DNA from: Chitinophagales bacterium
Lineage (GTDB): Bacteria > Bacteroidota > Bacteroidia > Chitinophagales > CAIOSU01
Direction of reading: 5' to 3'
Assembly: GCA_026003335.1 (NCBI GenBank)
Contig: BPHB01000003.1
Location: forward strand, 193,013-257,012
DNA length: 64,000 bases
In this document: positions 25,775-35,353 of the stretch, one piece after another
Numbering within the stretch: position 1 is the stretch's first letter
How the letters are laid out: each line of letters opens with the position of its first letter
Program-made: the position numbers and the translations under genes
Notes under the pieces: model-generated
The model's database searches: none
Seen by the model: only the letters and a program-made list of their open reading frames with translations
Told to the model about the DNA's origin: nothing

Positions 25775-28440
25775 TGCAGGCGGGCGAGGCTTTCTTCCAG
25801 GGCCTTGAGTTTTGCCTGCCCATCCTGTAACTTTTTCCGCTCTTTTTCCACAACTTCTGGTGGTGCGTTCTGGGTAAAGCGGGCATTATTCAGCTTAGAC
25901 TCTACCGAGCGAATGAATCCACGAATATAGTCCATTTCCTGCATCAGCCTTTTGCGTTCCTCTTCGGCATTAACGGCAACTGGAGTTTCTATAAAGAATT
26001 TGCAGGTGCCAACCAGAAAGGTTTTGACTCCCTCCGGCTCTTTATCCATGCCTGACAGTGATTTCAGGTTAGCCAGTTTGAGTATGATGTCTTTGAAGTC
26101 TCCGAATTCAGGGGCACATCCTTTGAGGTAAGAGAGGTTCAAGGGCTCATTTTGGGCAATATGCAGCTGGTTGCGGGCATCCCGCACACAAGTGATAATT
26201 TCCTTAGCTACCTCTGCCTGTTGCAAAATCTGCTCGTCATGGAAACCGACAACCGGATAAGCGCTTGTCATTATAAATTCCTTTTGATCCCTTTCCCGCA
26301 ACAGATGCCATATTTCTTCGGTGATAAAGGGGAGGAAGGGATGTGCCAGTTGCAGTATTTTTTCAAAGAACTGTATTGTTTTTTCGTACGTGTTACGGTC
26401 AAGCGGCTGACCATAAGGGGGTTTTATCATTTCCAGATACCACGAGCAGAAGTCGTCCCAGATGAAGCTGTACACAATTTGCAGCGCTTCTGAGATACGG
26501 TAGCCCGAAAAAGCATATTCTATTTGGGCAGTCACCTGATGGAGTCGGTTTTCAAACCAAAGAAGTGCGGCAGCCTGAGAGGAACCGCCATTGTCAGATA
26601 ATTTCCAGCCTTTGACCAGGCGCAGAGCATTCCAGATTTTATTGCAGAAATTGCGTCCCTGTTCGCATAGCTTTTCATCAAACAACAGGTCGTTGCCGGC
26701 AGGAGAGGAGAATAGCATGCCAATACGGACGCCATCTGCCCCATACCGCTTTATCAGCTCCAGGGGCTCAGGCGAATTCCCCAATGACTTGGACATTTTT
26801 CTGCGCTGCTTGTCCCGTACTATGCCTGTAAGATATACTTCTTCAAAGGGCTTCTCATCCAGATAGGTATAACCGGCAATGATCATGCGGGCTACCCAGA
26901 AAAACAGAATTTCAGGCGCGGTGACCAGAATTTTTGTCGGATAGTAGTAGTTCAGCTCCGGGTTTGCCTCTTTGCGGATTTTGCCGGTGTGCTTGTCAAA
27001 GCAGGGGTCATTAAAACCGTCAAAAACAGCAATGGGCCATAGCCACGAAGAGGCCCAGGTGTCCAGCACATCTTCATCCTGCCGCAGGGCGGATGTACTG
27101 GCTGACGCCCTGGGATATTTTTCTTTGTATTGCTGCAATGCCTCCTCAAAGGTTTCGGCAACATAGATGTTGTCCTCTTCGTCATACCATGCCGGAATGC
27201 GATGTCCCCACCAGAGCTGGCGGCTGATGCACCAGTCACGCACGTTCTCCATCCAGTGTCGGTAAGTGTTTTTAAATTTTTCGGGAATCAGTTTTACTTC
27301 ATTTTTTTCTACGGCATCCAGTGCGCGCTGCGATAGTTCTTTCATCTTTATAAACCATTGCATGGACAGCATGGGCTCCACGATAGAGTGGGTACGCTCG
27401 CTTCGTCCTATTCTGGTGATAAATTCTTCTTCCTTAACCATCAGACCTTCGCTGCGCAGGCGGTCAACAACCAGCTTCCTTACCTCAAAACGATCTTTAC
27501 CTACATATTCAGGCAATCCACAATTTGCGTTCAGCGTACCATCGGGGTTTATAGTATTGATGACAGGCAGGTTATGACGCAGTCCAATTTCGTAGTCATT
27601 GGGATCATGTGCTGGTGTTACTTTCAGGCAGCCGGTTCCGAAAGTTTTATCCACGTAAGCATCTGCAATAATCGGTACGGGTCGGTTTACCAGCGGTACG
27701 AGGACGGTTTTTCCAACGAGTGTCCGGTATCGCTCATCTTCCGGATTCACGGCTACGGCCGTATCGCCCATAATGGTTTCCGGACGTTGAGTGGCTATGA
27801 CCAGGTAAGCATCTGAGTCCTGGAGCCGGTAGCGCACATGATAGAGCACGCCTTTTTCACCCTCCTCGGCATAAATGACTTCTTCGTTGGAAATGGCAGT
27901 TTGCGCCTCGCAGTCCCAGTTAATCATTCTAAGTCCACGATAGATAAAGCCTTTGCGATATAGGTCTACAAAAACCCGGATAACCGCTTTATAGTAGCCT
28001 TCATCCATGGTGAAATGCACCCGTTCCCAGTCAGCCGAGGCGCCCAGTTTTTTTAGTTGCTCCAGGATGATGCCGCCATACTTTTCTTTCCACTCCCATG
28101 CATATTGCAGAAATTCTTCCCGTGAAAGGTCAGACTTTCTGATGTTCTTCTCCCGCAAAAAAGCAACCACTTTAGCCTCCGTTGCAATGGAGGCATGATC
28201 AGTGCCCGGCACCCAGCAGGCATTCTTTCCCTGCATGCGTGCCTTGCGTATGAGCACGTCCTGAATAGTATTGTTGAGCATGTGCCCCATGTGCAATACA
28301 CCGGTCACATTAGGCGGGGGCATGACAATGCAGTAGGGTTCCCGCTCATCGGGTATGGAGCGGAAAAGGTTATATTCCTGCCAGCGCTGATACCATTTCT
28401 CCTCTACAGCAGCCGGATTATATCGCTTGGGTATCTCCAT
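25762..28440 (-). CDS. valS: Valine--tRNA ligase
   Basis: This class I aminoacyl-tRNA synthetase of 892 residues charges tRNA-Val. The HIGH motif appears as HMGHM inside PPPNVTGVLHMGHML near residue 40, and KMSKS as RKMSKSLGN near residue 555. The connective peptide editing domain that hydrolyses mischarged Thr-tRNA lies between them (ATQRPETIMGDTAVAV). The C-terminus has the ValS coiled-coil tRNA-binding arm (about 830-892, rich in Glu/Lys/Arg heptads). Length and motif order are normal for bacterial ValS. The ATG at 28440 is the family start (MEIPKRYNPAAVEEKW). It appears to stand alone, convergent with the SDR gene. Confidence 0.97.
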   Translation of the reverse strand: MEIPKRYNPAAVEEKWYQRWQEYNLFRSIPDEREPYCIVMPPPNVTGVLHMGHMLNNTIQDVLIRKARMQGKNACWVPGTDHASIATEAKVVAFLREKNIRKSDLSREEFLQYAWEWKEKYGGIILEQLKKLGASADWERVHFTMDEGYYKAVIRVFVDLYRKGFIYRGLRMINWDCEAQTAISNEEVIYAEEGEKGVLYHVRYRLQDSDAYLVIATQRPETIMGDTAVAVNPEDERYRTLVGKTVLVPLVNRPVPIIADAYVDKTFGTGCLKVTPAHDPNDYEIGLRHNLPVINTINPDGTLNANCGLPEYVGKDRFEVRKLVVDRLRSEGLMVKEEEFITRIGRSERTHSIVEPMLSMQWFIKMKELSQRALDAVEKNEVKLIPEKFKNTYRHWMENVRDWCISRQLWWGHRIPAWYDEEDNIYVAETFEEALQQYKEKYPRASASTSALRQDEDVLDTWASSWLWPIAVFDGFNDPCFDKHTGKIRKEANPELNYYYPTKILVTAPEILFFWVARMIIAGYTYLDEKPFEEVYLTGIVRDKQRRKMSKSLGNSPEPLELIKRYGADGVRIGMLFSSPAGNDLLFDEKLCEQGRNFCNKIWNALRLVKGWKLSDNGGSSQAAALLWFENRLHQVTAQIEYAFSGYRISEALQIVYSFIWDDFCSWYLEMIKPPYGQPLDRNTYEKTIQFFEKILQLAHPFLPFITEEIWHLLRERDQKEFIMTSAYPVVGFHDEQILQQAEVAKEIITCVRDARNQLHIAQNEPLNLSYLKGCAPEFGDFKDIILKLANLKSLSGMDKEPEGVKTFLVGTCKFFIETPVAVNAEEERKRLMQEMDYIRGFIRSVESKLNNARFTQNAPPEVVEKERKKLQDGQAKLKALEESLARLHYTG

Positions 28441-28524
28441 AAGATTAAAACGGCAAAGTTATAATTCGATTTATAGTTGCGCTGCATTACATTTGCCCAT
28501 GTATTTTCCTCTTCATTCAGGCAA

Positions 28525-29094
28525 ATGTGTATAAAATCTAAATCCCAAAAACTTTCTGTTCTCATCTGCATACTGAGCCTGATATTACCTTTTGGGGCAA
28601 CTTATGGCATACTGCAAATAGAGAAATACCGGGTGAAAGAAAATATAAAATATCAACTTCTGAAAGGTATAGAACGCGAGCAGTTGGTTTTGCTGAAGTT
28701 TACTTCCGATGAAGCTGCCCGGATGTTGCATTGGGAACATGATTATGAATTTGAGTATAATGGCAACTGGTATGATGTAGTTGACCGAATAGATTCTGCC
28801 GGAGTGATTTTGTTTTACTGCTGGCCTGACTATAAAGAAACTATCATCAGGCGGCAGCTTACCGAACTCATCCGCTCAGTTATGGGGCAAAATCCGCTTA
28901 ATAAAGAAAGGCAGGAGCGGCTATTTTCCTTTCTAAGCAATCTCTTTGCTGAAGAAGGATTATCTGAAATTTCTCTTTTCCATGCAGCGCAGCTCTGCCT
29001 TTTGGGAAATATTGCTTTTGTTTTACCTGCCGGAGTGACCTCTCAAACAGAGCCCCCGCCTGAATTTACCTTTTGTCTCTTCAGGCAGCCTTAA
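28525..29094 (+). CDS. Small conserved exported/membrane protein preceding a TonB receptor
   Basis: The 189-residue protein has a hydrophobic N-terminal helix (LSVLICILSLILPFGATYG) and a soluble domain with the element LHWEHDYEFEYNGNWYDVV, which I recall in many Bacteroidota proteins of unknown function encoded beside TonB receptors. The frame opens with TTG at 28477, but the ATG at 28525, just before the basic-hydrophobic signal, is the better start. It lies 67 bases before the receptor gene on the same strand. An accessory role in uptake or sensing of the receptor's ligand is inference. The C-terminal end (PPPEFTFCLFRQP) is hydrophobic. Confidence 0.65.
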   Translation: MCIKSKSQKLSVLICILSLILPFGATYGILQIEKYRVKENIKYQLLKGIEREQLVLLKFTSDEAARMLHWEHDYEFEYNGNWYDVVDRIDSAGVILFYCWPDYKETIIRRQLTELIRSVMGQNPLNKERQERLFSFLSNLFAEEGLSEISLFHAAQLCLLGNIAFVLPAGVTSQTEPPPEFTFCLFRQP

Positions 29095-29161
29095 AGTCTT
29101 TGATTTAGCAGGCTGTCTTCTGGTTTGTGCATGTGTTTATTTTTTTACTAAAAAAATTATC

Positions 29162-30565
29162 ATGAAAAACGGAATTTTTTCATGGTGGTGTCTGCTTGTT
29201 TCCATTTCAAGCTACGGGCAGATCGTCACCGTACGCGACAGCCTTACCGGCAAGCCCCTGGATCTGGTTGTGCTGGTGAGTGAAAATCCTTACGCCTTTA
29301 CCACCACCAATGCGCTTGGAAAGGCTGATGTTTCTACATTTCAGGATGCGCAACAAATCTGGATACGCAGGCTCGGTTATCAGATGCGGCAAATAAGTTA
29401 TGCTGATCTGATTAATGCCGGATTGGAACTTTCGCTTGCACCTTCGGGAATAAAGCTGCGCCAGATTGAGATTTCCTCAAGCAGGTGGAATCTGGCCGGT
29501 CAACGCGCCCCCAATAAGGTAGCCCTGATAGAGCCGGACGAGGTATTCTTCTATCATCCACAAACCTCAGCCGATATGCTCGGTACAACGGGGGAGGTGT
29601 TTATTCAGAAAAGTCAGCAGGGTGGGGGTAGTCCCATGATCAGAGGTTTTGCCGCCAACCGGCTGCTGTATAGTGTAGATGGGGTGCGCATGAATACAGC
29701 AATTTTCCGCAGTGGCAATTTGCAGAATGTCATTTCGCTGGATCCTCTGGCTATGGAGCGCACCGAAGTACTTTTTGGCCCCGGATCGGTTATCTACGGA
29801 AGTGATGCTATTGGTGGGGTAATGGTTTTTCATACGCTTAGACCACAATTATCCCTTACCGAAAACACCCTTGTAGCTGGAAACGCTCTTATGCGTTTTG
29901 CTTCGGCCAATACCGAGCTCACGGGCCATTTCGATGTGAACGTGGGATGGAAGAGATGGGCCATTCGCACGAGTCTCTCTTACAATCACTTTGGGGATTT
30001 GCGCATGGGGCGCTATGGACCTGACGATTATCTGAGGACTTTTTACGTTCAGCGGCATGATTCTGCAGATGTGGTTATCAGCAATGATGATCCGCTGGTA
30101 CAGAAACCCACAGGCTACTCGCAGATCAATCTGATGCAGAAGCTGCGCTTCAAACCCTCAGATGCATGGAATATGGAGTATGCCTTTCATTACTCCACCA
30201 CTACCAATTATGCGCGCTATGACCGCCTTATACGCACGCGTGATGGTTTGCCCCGTAGTGCCCAATGGTATTACGGGCCGCAGGTGTGGATGATGAATCA
30301 TCTGAAGATTGCGCATCACGGGCGTAACGCTGCGTACGATGAGGCGGTCTTTCACTTGGCATACCAGCGGTTTGAGGAAAGCCGTCATGACCGGGATTTT
30401 AATGATATTCAACTGCGTCACAGAATGGAAAAAGTGGATGCATATTCGGTGAATCTGGATTTTATCAAATCTATTCGCAAACGGCATCATTTGTTTTATG
30501 GGGTTGAAGTGGTAGTAGATGCAGTCCACTCCTCCGGTAGGGATGAAGACATTACCTCCGGGTGA
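29162..30565 (+). pseudogene. TonB-dependent heme-type receptor, 5' part (frameshifted)
   Basis: This part holds the signal peptide, the carboxypeptidase-like beta domain (VRDSLTGKPLDLVVLV), the plug (MLGTTGEVFIQKSQQGGGS, MIRGFAANRLLYSVDGVRMN, LFGPGSVIYGSDAIGGVM) and the first barrel strands. The RGFAANR and DGVRMNxAIFRSGNLQN pattern is that of TonB-dependent hemoglobin/transferrin-type receptors, so heme or a protein-bound iron source is likely. The frame ends at TGA 30563-30565 in mid-barrel. Reading continues in another frame in the next entry; one extra G in the GGG at 30560-30562 would join both parts into a normal receptor of about 800 residues. It may be a sequencing error, a true mutation or phase variation. 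Confidence 0.82.
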
Positions 30566-31566
30566 TTTCAATCGGGCCGGCTCGCTACCCTCAGGCACGC
30601 TGGGGATCGTATGCCGCCTATCTGAGTTATGAGTTTAAATGGAATGAAAAGCTTATCCTACAGGCTGGCTTCAGGTATAATTATTTTCATCTGCAGGCAG
30701 AGTTTGACACGGCTTTCTATCCATTTCCTTTTACCGAAGCTCGCCTGAATAAAGGTGCTCCGATCGGTAATGTCGGATTGATTTACCACCCTGCAGCGCG
30801 TTGGACGCTGCGGGCATCGCTGGCTTCCGGCTTCCGTGCTCCCAATGTAGATGACGCAGGAAAAGTGTTTGATTCATCTCCGGGCTCTGTAATCGTGCCT
30901 AATCCGGAACTGAAACCCGAATATGCATGGAACTTTGAAGCTGGTGTTGCGAGAGCCTTTGGTGATGTTGCACGCATAGAACTGACCGGTTTTTACACTC
31001 TGTTGCAGCAAGCTATGGTAAGGCGAAACTTTCAGCTCAATGGCATGGACAGCATCATCTATGACGGGGAGCTGAGTCAGGTTCAGGCCATACAAAACGC
31101 CTCTTCCGCCTATGTTTACGGAGTGCAGGCGGCTCTGGAAATTACGTTTCCCAAAGGTTTGGGATTACAATCTTCTTTCAACTGGCAAAGGGGAAGGGAG
31201 GAGTTGGATGATGGCACTGTAAGCCCCTTGCGGCATGCCGCCCCGCTGTTTGGTATTACCCATTTTACCTATGCTGTCGGCAGGTTAAAGATGGATTTGT
31301 ATGCGGTTTACAGCGGCCGTATTGCTTATGAAAATCTGTCTGAAGAAAGCCGAAGTACTCCCTATCTTTTTGCTGCCGACAAAAACGGCAATCCGTATTC
31401 TCCGGCCTGGTACACGCTCAACTTCAAGGCACGCTATGAGGTAACAGATTTTTTTGCCTGCAGTGCGGGAGTTGAGAATATAACAGACCAGCGTTATCGC
31501 ACCTATAGTTCAGGGGTAGCTGCTGCGGGACGAAATTTTATTCTGAGCCTGCAGGTAAAATTCTGA
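30562..31566 (+). pseudogene. TonB-dependent heme-type receptor, 3' part (frameshifted)
   Basis: This 334-residue segment continues the barrel directly: WGSYAAYLSYEFKWNEKL, then LRASLASGFRAPNVDDAGK and the terminal strand RNFILSLQVKF with the final Phe. SGFRAPNVDD is the conserved barrel motif of this receptor class. It has no signal peptide or plug of its own, so it cannot act as a separate receptor. The apparent GTG start at 30562 overlaps the upstream TGA (GTGA) by chance or as a result of the frameshift. The frame relation is consistent with loss of a single base in the G-run at 30560-30562. A strong terminator hairpin follows. Confidence 0.82.
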
Positions 31567-31595
31567 ACTGGCGGGTCACTAACACAGGAGGCACG

Positions 31596-31630
31596 AAAAC
31601 GGGAAACGGCTGCAGGCTGTTTCCCGTTTT
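31596..31630. terminator. Bidirectional rho-independent terminator
   Basis: Perfect 12-bp arms AAAACGGGAAAC (31596-31607) and GTTTCCCGTTTT (31619-31630) enclose an 11-nt loop whose ends can pair further (GGC / GCT). A-rich and T-rich flanks on either side make it usable by both convergent genes; it overlaps the stop codon of the hydrolase-like gene. Confidence 0.85.
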
Positions 31631-32921
31631 ATTTTTTCACTTTAATCTTTTTTGTTTCCACCTTATCACCTATGGAGAGGCGATAAAAATACACACCGGG
31701 CGGGAGCAATGCCGTGTTGATAGGCACCATGTAGGCCCCGGCTTTCGTAGGGCCGTTTATCAGCACCTGCAGTTCATTGCCCAGCAGATCAAACAGGCGC
31801 AGGCTCACCGGGGCATCTTCCTCCACCTGCACGAGCACATGCACCAGATGTGGCGAATCGGTGAGCTCTTCTATTCTGGAAAATGGACGCGGAGCCGGCT
31901 CGGTGTCAGCACAATCTTTATCGGTGATTGCATCCACAATCACTTTGGCTTCGCGGATTATTGGCTCGGCAAGGCTCATGTCTGAGTCAAAACCCAGAAC
32001 GCCTCCGGTTTGTGTGCAAAGATTAATCCACGCTGTAAAACCGTTTCCGCCCCGGCAGCTCACTTCCGTGGTAGTGCTGTCTGTAATGCTGATGCGATTG
32101 ATCCATACACCCAGCCCGTAATAGTCAGATAATTTAGCTGCCTTAAAGTGGTAAGGGGTATAACCCACTTCAAGCGAGCGGATGTAGTCGCGCAGCATTG
32201 CATCCACTGCATTTTCGGATAATATCTGCCGCCCGTTGAATTGACCTTTATTCAATATCATGCGGAGAAAGTTCACAAAGTCGGCTGCGGTGGAAATGGC
32301 TCCTTCCGCCACGTGCACTGAACGACCACTGCCGAAAGTGGTATGGGTCATACCGCAGGGGATGGCGATTTTTTCCTGAAATATTGTTTCCCAATCCTTG
32401 CCTGTAATAACTTCGGCCAGCCTGCCGGCTACCTGGTAAGAGATATGACCGTAAATAAATTGGGTGCCGGGTAGAGCAACAAGCCGGGCATGGCGCAAGG
32501 CTTTCGTTACGGAGCGCTGCAGAGAAAGAGTCGTATCCATAATGTAGATGGAGTTGGCCGGCAGACCGCTGGTGTGGGTTAACAGCTGGCGAAGTGTAAT
32601 TTGGTCTCTTTCATTTTTTAATTGTTTGATGTGGCGGCTCACGGGCTCATCCAGACTTATACGTCCTTCATCAACCAAAGTCAGTAAAGTGGCCGCGGCA
32701 AGCCATTGAGATGCGGCATAGATGCGCTGAGGGTGAGCCTCACTAGCCGATTTTCCGAATGACTCCAGGTACCGTATACTATCTCTATTCACCAAAGCTA
32801 CCTCAACAGGCCCCGTAGTGTTTACGGCTTTTCTCATAAGGGCTTCCAACTGCTGCAGGCTTGCCTGCTGGGCAATGGCCACGGAAGGCCAGGTAAGGCT
32901 CAGCAATAGTAACTTCCACAT
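31629..32921 (-). CDS. Beta-lactamase/serine-hydrolase-fold protein without catalytic SxxK, with T9SS type A sorting domain
   Basis: The signal peptide (cut near AIAQ) leads into a class C beta-lactamase/esterase-type fold: LTLVDEGRISLDEPVSRHI, LRQLLTHTSGLPAN, YGHISYQVAGRLAEVITGKDW. At the place where active relatives have S-x-x-K followed by Trp, this protein has residues 69-72 Ala-Ala-Ser-Gln before Trp-73, so both the nucleophile and the general-base Lys are absent. I checked these codons at 32706-32717 on the DNA. The C-terminus has a type A sorting domain (SLRLFDLLGNELQVLING, LLPPGVYFYRLS, ending KIKVKK). It is probably an exported pseudoenzyme, binding rather than cleaving a ligand. The gene is otherwise intact. 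Confidence 0.82.
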   Translation of the reverse strand: MWKLLLLSLTWPSVAIAQQASLQQLEALMRKAVNTTGPVEVALVNRDSIRYLESFGKSASEAHPQRIYAASQWLAAATLLTLVDEGRISLDEPVSRHIKQLKNERDQITLRQLLTHTSGLPANSIYIMDTTLSLQRSVTKALRHARLVALPGTQFIYGHISYQVAGRLAEVITGKDWETIFQEKIAIPCGMTHTTFGSGRSVHVAEGAISTAADFVNFLRMILNKGQFNGRQILSENAVDAMLRDYIRSLEVGYTPYHFKAAKLSDYYGLGVWINRISITDSTTTEVSCRGGNGFTAWINLCTQTGGVLGFDSDMSLAEPIIREAKVIVDAITDKDCADTEPAPRPFSRIEELTDSPHLVHVLVQVEEDAPVSLRLFDLLGNELQVLINGPTKAGAYMVPINTALLPPGVYFYRLSIGDKVETKKIKVKK

Positions 32922-32983
32922 GATGTTTAAGGAGTAAAGTTATTCTATTGTATCAGAGTGCGGGGCATTTACCTCTATGCTGG

Positions 32984-33400
32984 TTAAGCCTCTTTGTATG
33001 TAAAGCGAATATCCTGGATGATTTCCGGGTGCAGACTTTTGGCCACCGGACAATTGCGGGCAATAAATTCCAGTCTGGGTCTTTCCGGATGCGGTATGGA
33101 AGCAGGAAGTGTCATCTCAATGATGATGGAAGCTATCCGTCTTGGATGATCAGCCATCTTTTTAAATACCTGGGCTGTTGATCCTTCCAGACTGATGGTC
33201 TGTCGTTCGGCATATATGCCCATCACCGTGAGCATGCAGGAGGCAAGAGATGTGGCTGTTAAATCCGTGGGTGAAAAGGCCTGCCCCTGCCCGTGATTGT
33301 CGGTAGGTGCATCGGTAGAAATAGTTTGCCCCGACTTTACATGCACACAGGAAGTGCTTAACCTGGTATGATAGGTTACAATAGCAGTAGGGCTCATCAA
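32984..33400 (-). CDS. OsmC family peroxiredoxin-like protein
   Basis: The 138-residue protein has the two conserved cysteines of the OsmC/Ohr fold: one in SLASCMLTVMGIYAE near residue 54 and one in ARNCPVAKSLHPEI near residue 114. The family reduces organic hydroperoxides with these cysteines; the short form and the FSPTDLTATSLASCM pattern fit the OsmC/YhfA branch more than Ohr. It is cytoplasmic and likely part of oxidative defence. The start is the ATG at 33400 (MMSPTAIVTYHTRL). It is divergent from the following gene with under 100 bases between. Confidence 0.9.
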   Translation of the reverse strand: MMSPTAIVTYHTRLSTSCVHVKSGQTISTDAPTDNHGQGQAFSPTDLTATSLASCMLTVMGIYAERQTISLEGSTAQVFKKMADHPRRIASIIIEMTLPASIPHPERPRLEFIARNCPVAKSLHPEIIQDIRFTYKEA

Positions 33401-33492
33401 TAGAGTTTCCCTAAATTTAAAGCCTTATGCCGAAGCAAAAAATAAGAAAAAGCCTGTCCGAAGGACTATAAATTTATCAAATCATTGTGCTA

Positions 33493-34311
33493 ATGTTGCT
33501 GAAACAGTCACCTGTGGTGTATTGGGTAAAAGTATCGGTTTTTACGCTGTGCTTGATTGCCGTTTCCAGGTCCTCTTTAGGTCAGCGCAGCAAGCTGGTT
33601 GCCGGCACAGATGAAGAAAAGCTACTCTATACCCGCGAATGGAGTATCGGGGGCCGCCTGCTTTCAAACGGATGGGAGATTTTCGGAGAAACCGCTAAGA
33701 TCAAAAACATCTATAAAACCCGTGTTATTCAGTTTGGTTTTTCACAAATCAGGCACTGGAAAGAGAAAAAGCGTGATCCGGTGCAGCAGTTTCGGGTATC
33801 CCGTGCACAAAAAGGCTTTTTCTACGGCTTACAAAATCAGTTTTTCACCTTGCGCGGGGGATATGGCTTCAGAAAAAACATTGCCGATAAGGCCGAGCGC
33901 AACGGAGTACGACTGGCCTTGACCTACATGGGTGGCATCTCTATAGGTATGCTGAAACCTTACTATCTGGAGCTGGCTTACCGCGATGCGAACAATGAAA
34001 ACGTGCCGGTCATTGTCAGCCAGCGGTATTCTTCAGAAAACCATGCAAAGTTTCTTCAGGTAGATTCTATTGTTGGGGCATCCGGTTTTGGAAAAGGCAT
34101 CACGGAAATTGAATTTGTGCCGGGTATTTACGGGAAGTTTGGGCTTAATTTTGACTGGGCCAGCAGGGAGAAGATGGTCAAAGCGCTGGAAGCAGGTATT
34201 ATGATTGACTTATACTATAAAAATATCCCGCTCATGGTTACAAAAAATAATCGCTTTTATTTCATAGCCGCCTATATCGGATTTCAGATGGGAGGGCGGT
34301 TGCTGAAATGA
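33493..34311 (+). CDS. Conserved exported protein of unknown function upstream of lipA, probable outer-membrane barrel
   Basis: An N-terminal signal ([18 protein letters not shown]) precedes about 245 residues with alternating aromatic/hydrophobic patterns and many glycines ([49 protein letters not shown]), which suggest an outer-membrane beta-barrel of eight to ten strands. I do not recognise a named family. The frame opens with GTG at 33487; the ATG at 33493 is chosen. It lies 28 bases before lipA on the same strand, so cotranscription is likely, but I see no functional link to lipoate synthesis. Confidence 0.65.
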   Translation: MLLKQSPVVYWVKVSVFTLCLIAVSRSSLGQRSKLVAGTDEEKLLYTREWSIGGRLLSNGWEIFGETAKIKNIYKTRVIQFGFSQIRHWKEKKRDPVQQFRVSRAQKGFFYGLQNQFFTLRGGYGFRKNIADKAERNGVRLALTYMGGISIGMLKPYYLELAYRDANNENVPVIVSQRYSSENHAKFLQVDSIVGASGFGKGITEIEFVPGIYGKFGLNFDWASREKMVKALEAGIMIDLYYKNIPLMVTKNNRFYFIAAYIGFQMGGRLLK

Positions 34312-34339
34312 GGACTATACATCACAAAGCAGCTTTGAT

Positions 34340-35212
34340 ATGTCAGAACACACAGCAGCCCTGAAAGAGCCACGACCAGCCAAGCCTCCCTGGTTGCGGG
34401 TGAAGCTGCCCATTGGAGAAAACTATAAGAAAGTAAGAAAGCTGGTAGATACACACCGGCTGCATACTATTTGCGAGAGCGGCAACTGCCCTAACATGGG
34501 GGAATGCTGGGGAGCAGGAACGGCCACTTTCATGATTCTGGGCAATATATGCACGCGTGCGTGTTCGTTTTGTGCGGTAGCTACCGGCCGTCCCGGAACG
34601 GTGGACTGGGAAGAACCCATGCGTGTGGCACAAGCTGTGAAGCTGATGGGGGTGAAACATTGCGTGATAACCTCAGTAGATCGGGATGATCTCAAAAACG
34701 GAGGATCAAAGGTCTGGGCTGCCACCATCAGAGCTATCCGCGAAGTATCGCCCGGCACTACCATTGAAACTCTCATCCCGGATTTCAAAGGAAATACCGA
34801 TAGTATAGACGACATAGCAAGGGAGGTACCTGAAGTGGTTTCTCATAATATGGAAACGGTGAAAAGACTCTATCGTGCGGTGCGGCCGCAGGCAAATTAT
34901 GCACGCAGTCTGTCGGTAATACGCAGGCTGAAGGAAAAAGGCATGCGCACCAAATCAGGTATTATGGTAGGCCTGGGAGAAACACATGAAGAAGTGTTTC
35001 AGATCATGGATGATCTGCTGGAAGCCGGATGCGATGTGCTTACAATCGGTCAATATTTGCAACCTACTAAAAAACACATTGCAGTGCATGAATTTGTCCA
35101 CCCGGAAGTTTTTCTTCTTTACAAAGAAACCGGCCTTGCAAAAGGATTTAAATACGTGGAAAGCGGTCCGCTGGTGCGCTCTTCCTATCATGCCGAACGA
35201 CATATCGTTTGA
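34340..35212 (+). CDS. lipA: Lipoyl synthase
   Basis: This radical SAM enzyme inserts two sulfurs into protein-bound octanoyl groups of 2-oxoacid dehydrogenases and the glycine cleavage H protein. The auxiliary cluster site is seen as [12 protein letters not shown] (near residues 36-47) and the radical SAM cluster as CTRACSFC (near 71-78). The C-terminal Ser that ligates the auxiliary cluster is in RSSYHAERH. The length of 290 residues is normal. The start is the ATG at 34340. No lipB or lipoate-protein ligase is seen beside it. Confidence 0.97.
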   Translation: MSEHTAALKEPRPAKPPWLRVKLPIGENYKKVRKLVDTHRLHTICESGNCPNMGECWGAGTATFMILGNICTRACSFCAVATGRPGTVDWEEPMRVAQAVKLMGVKHCVITSVDRDDLKNGGSKVWAATIRAIREVSPGTTIETLIPDFKGNTDSIDDIAREVPEVVSHNMETVKRLYRAVRPQANYARSLSVIRRLKEKGMRTKSGIMVGLGETHEEVFQIMDDLLEAGCDVLTIGQYLQPTKKHIAVHEFVHPEVFLLYKETGLAKGFKYVESGPLVRSSYHAERHIV

Positions 35213-35301
35213 AAGACAGAAAGCCCACATGTGCTTACAATCATACAGGGGAACGCAAGTCAGCTTTCTTTACTGTAATTTGACAATACTCGTTAACACA
35301 A

Positions 35302-35330
35302 TTGTTTTATCTTAGTACCACATAGTTTAT
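35302..35330 (+). promoter_or_regulatory. Possible Bacteroidota-type promoter for the BNR-repeat gene
   Basis: A TTG at 35302-35304 and TAGTTTAT at 35323-35330 are separated by 18 bases, close to the phylum's -33 TTTG / -7 TAnnTTTG consensus with one mismatch in the -7 box. The ATG of the next gene follows 24 bases on. The match is imperfect and unsupported otherwise. Confidence 0.3.
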
Positions 35331-35353
35331 AGTAAAAAAACACCCTTAAAGAG

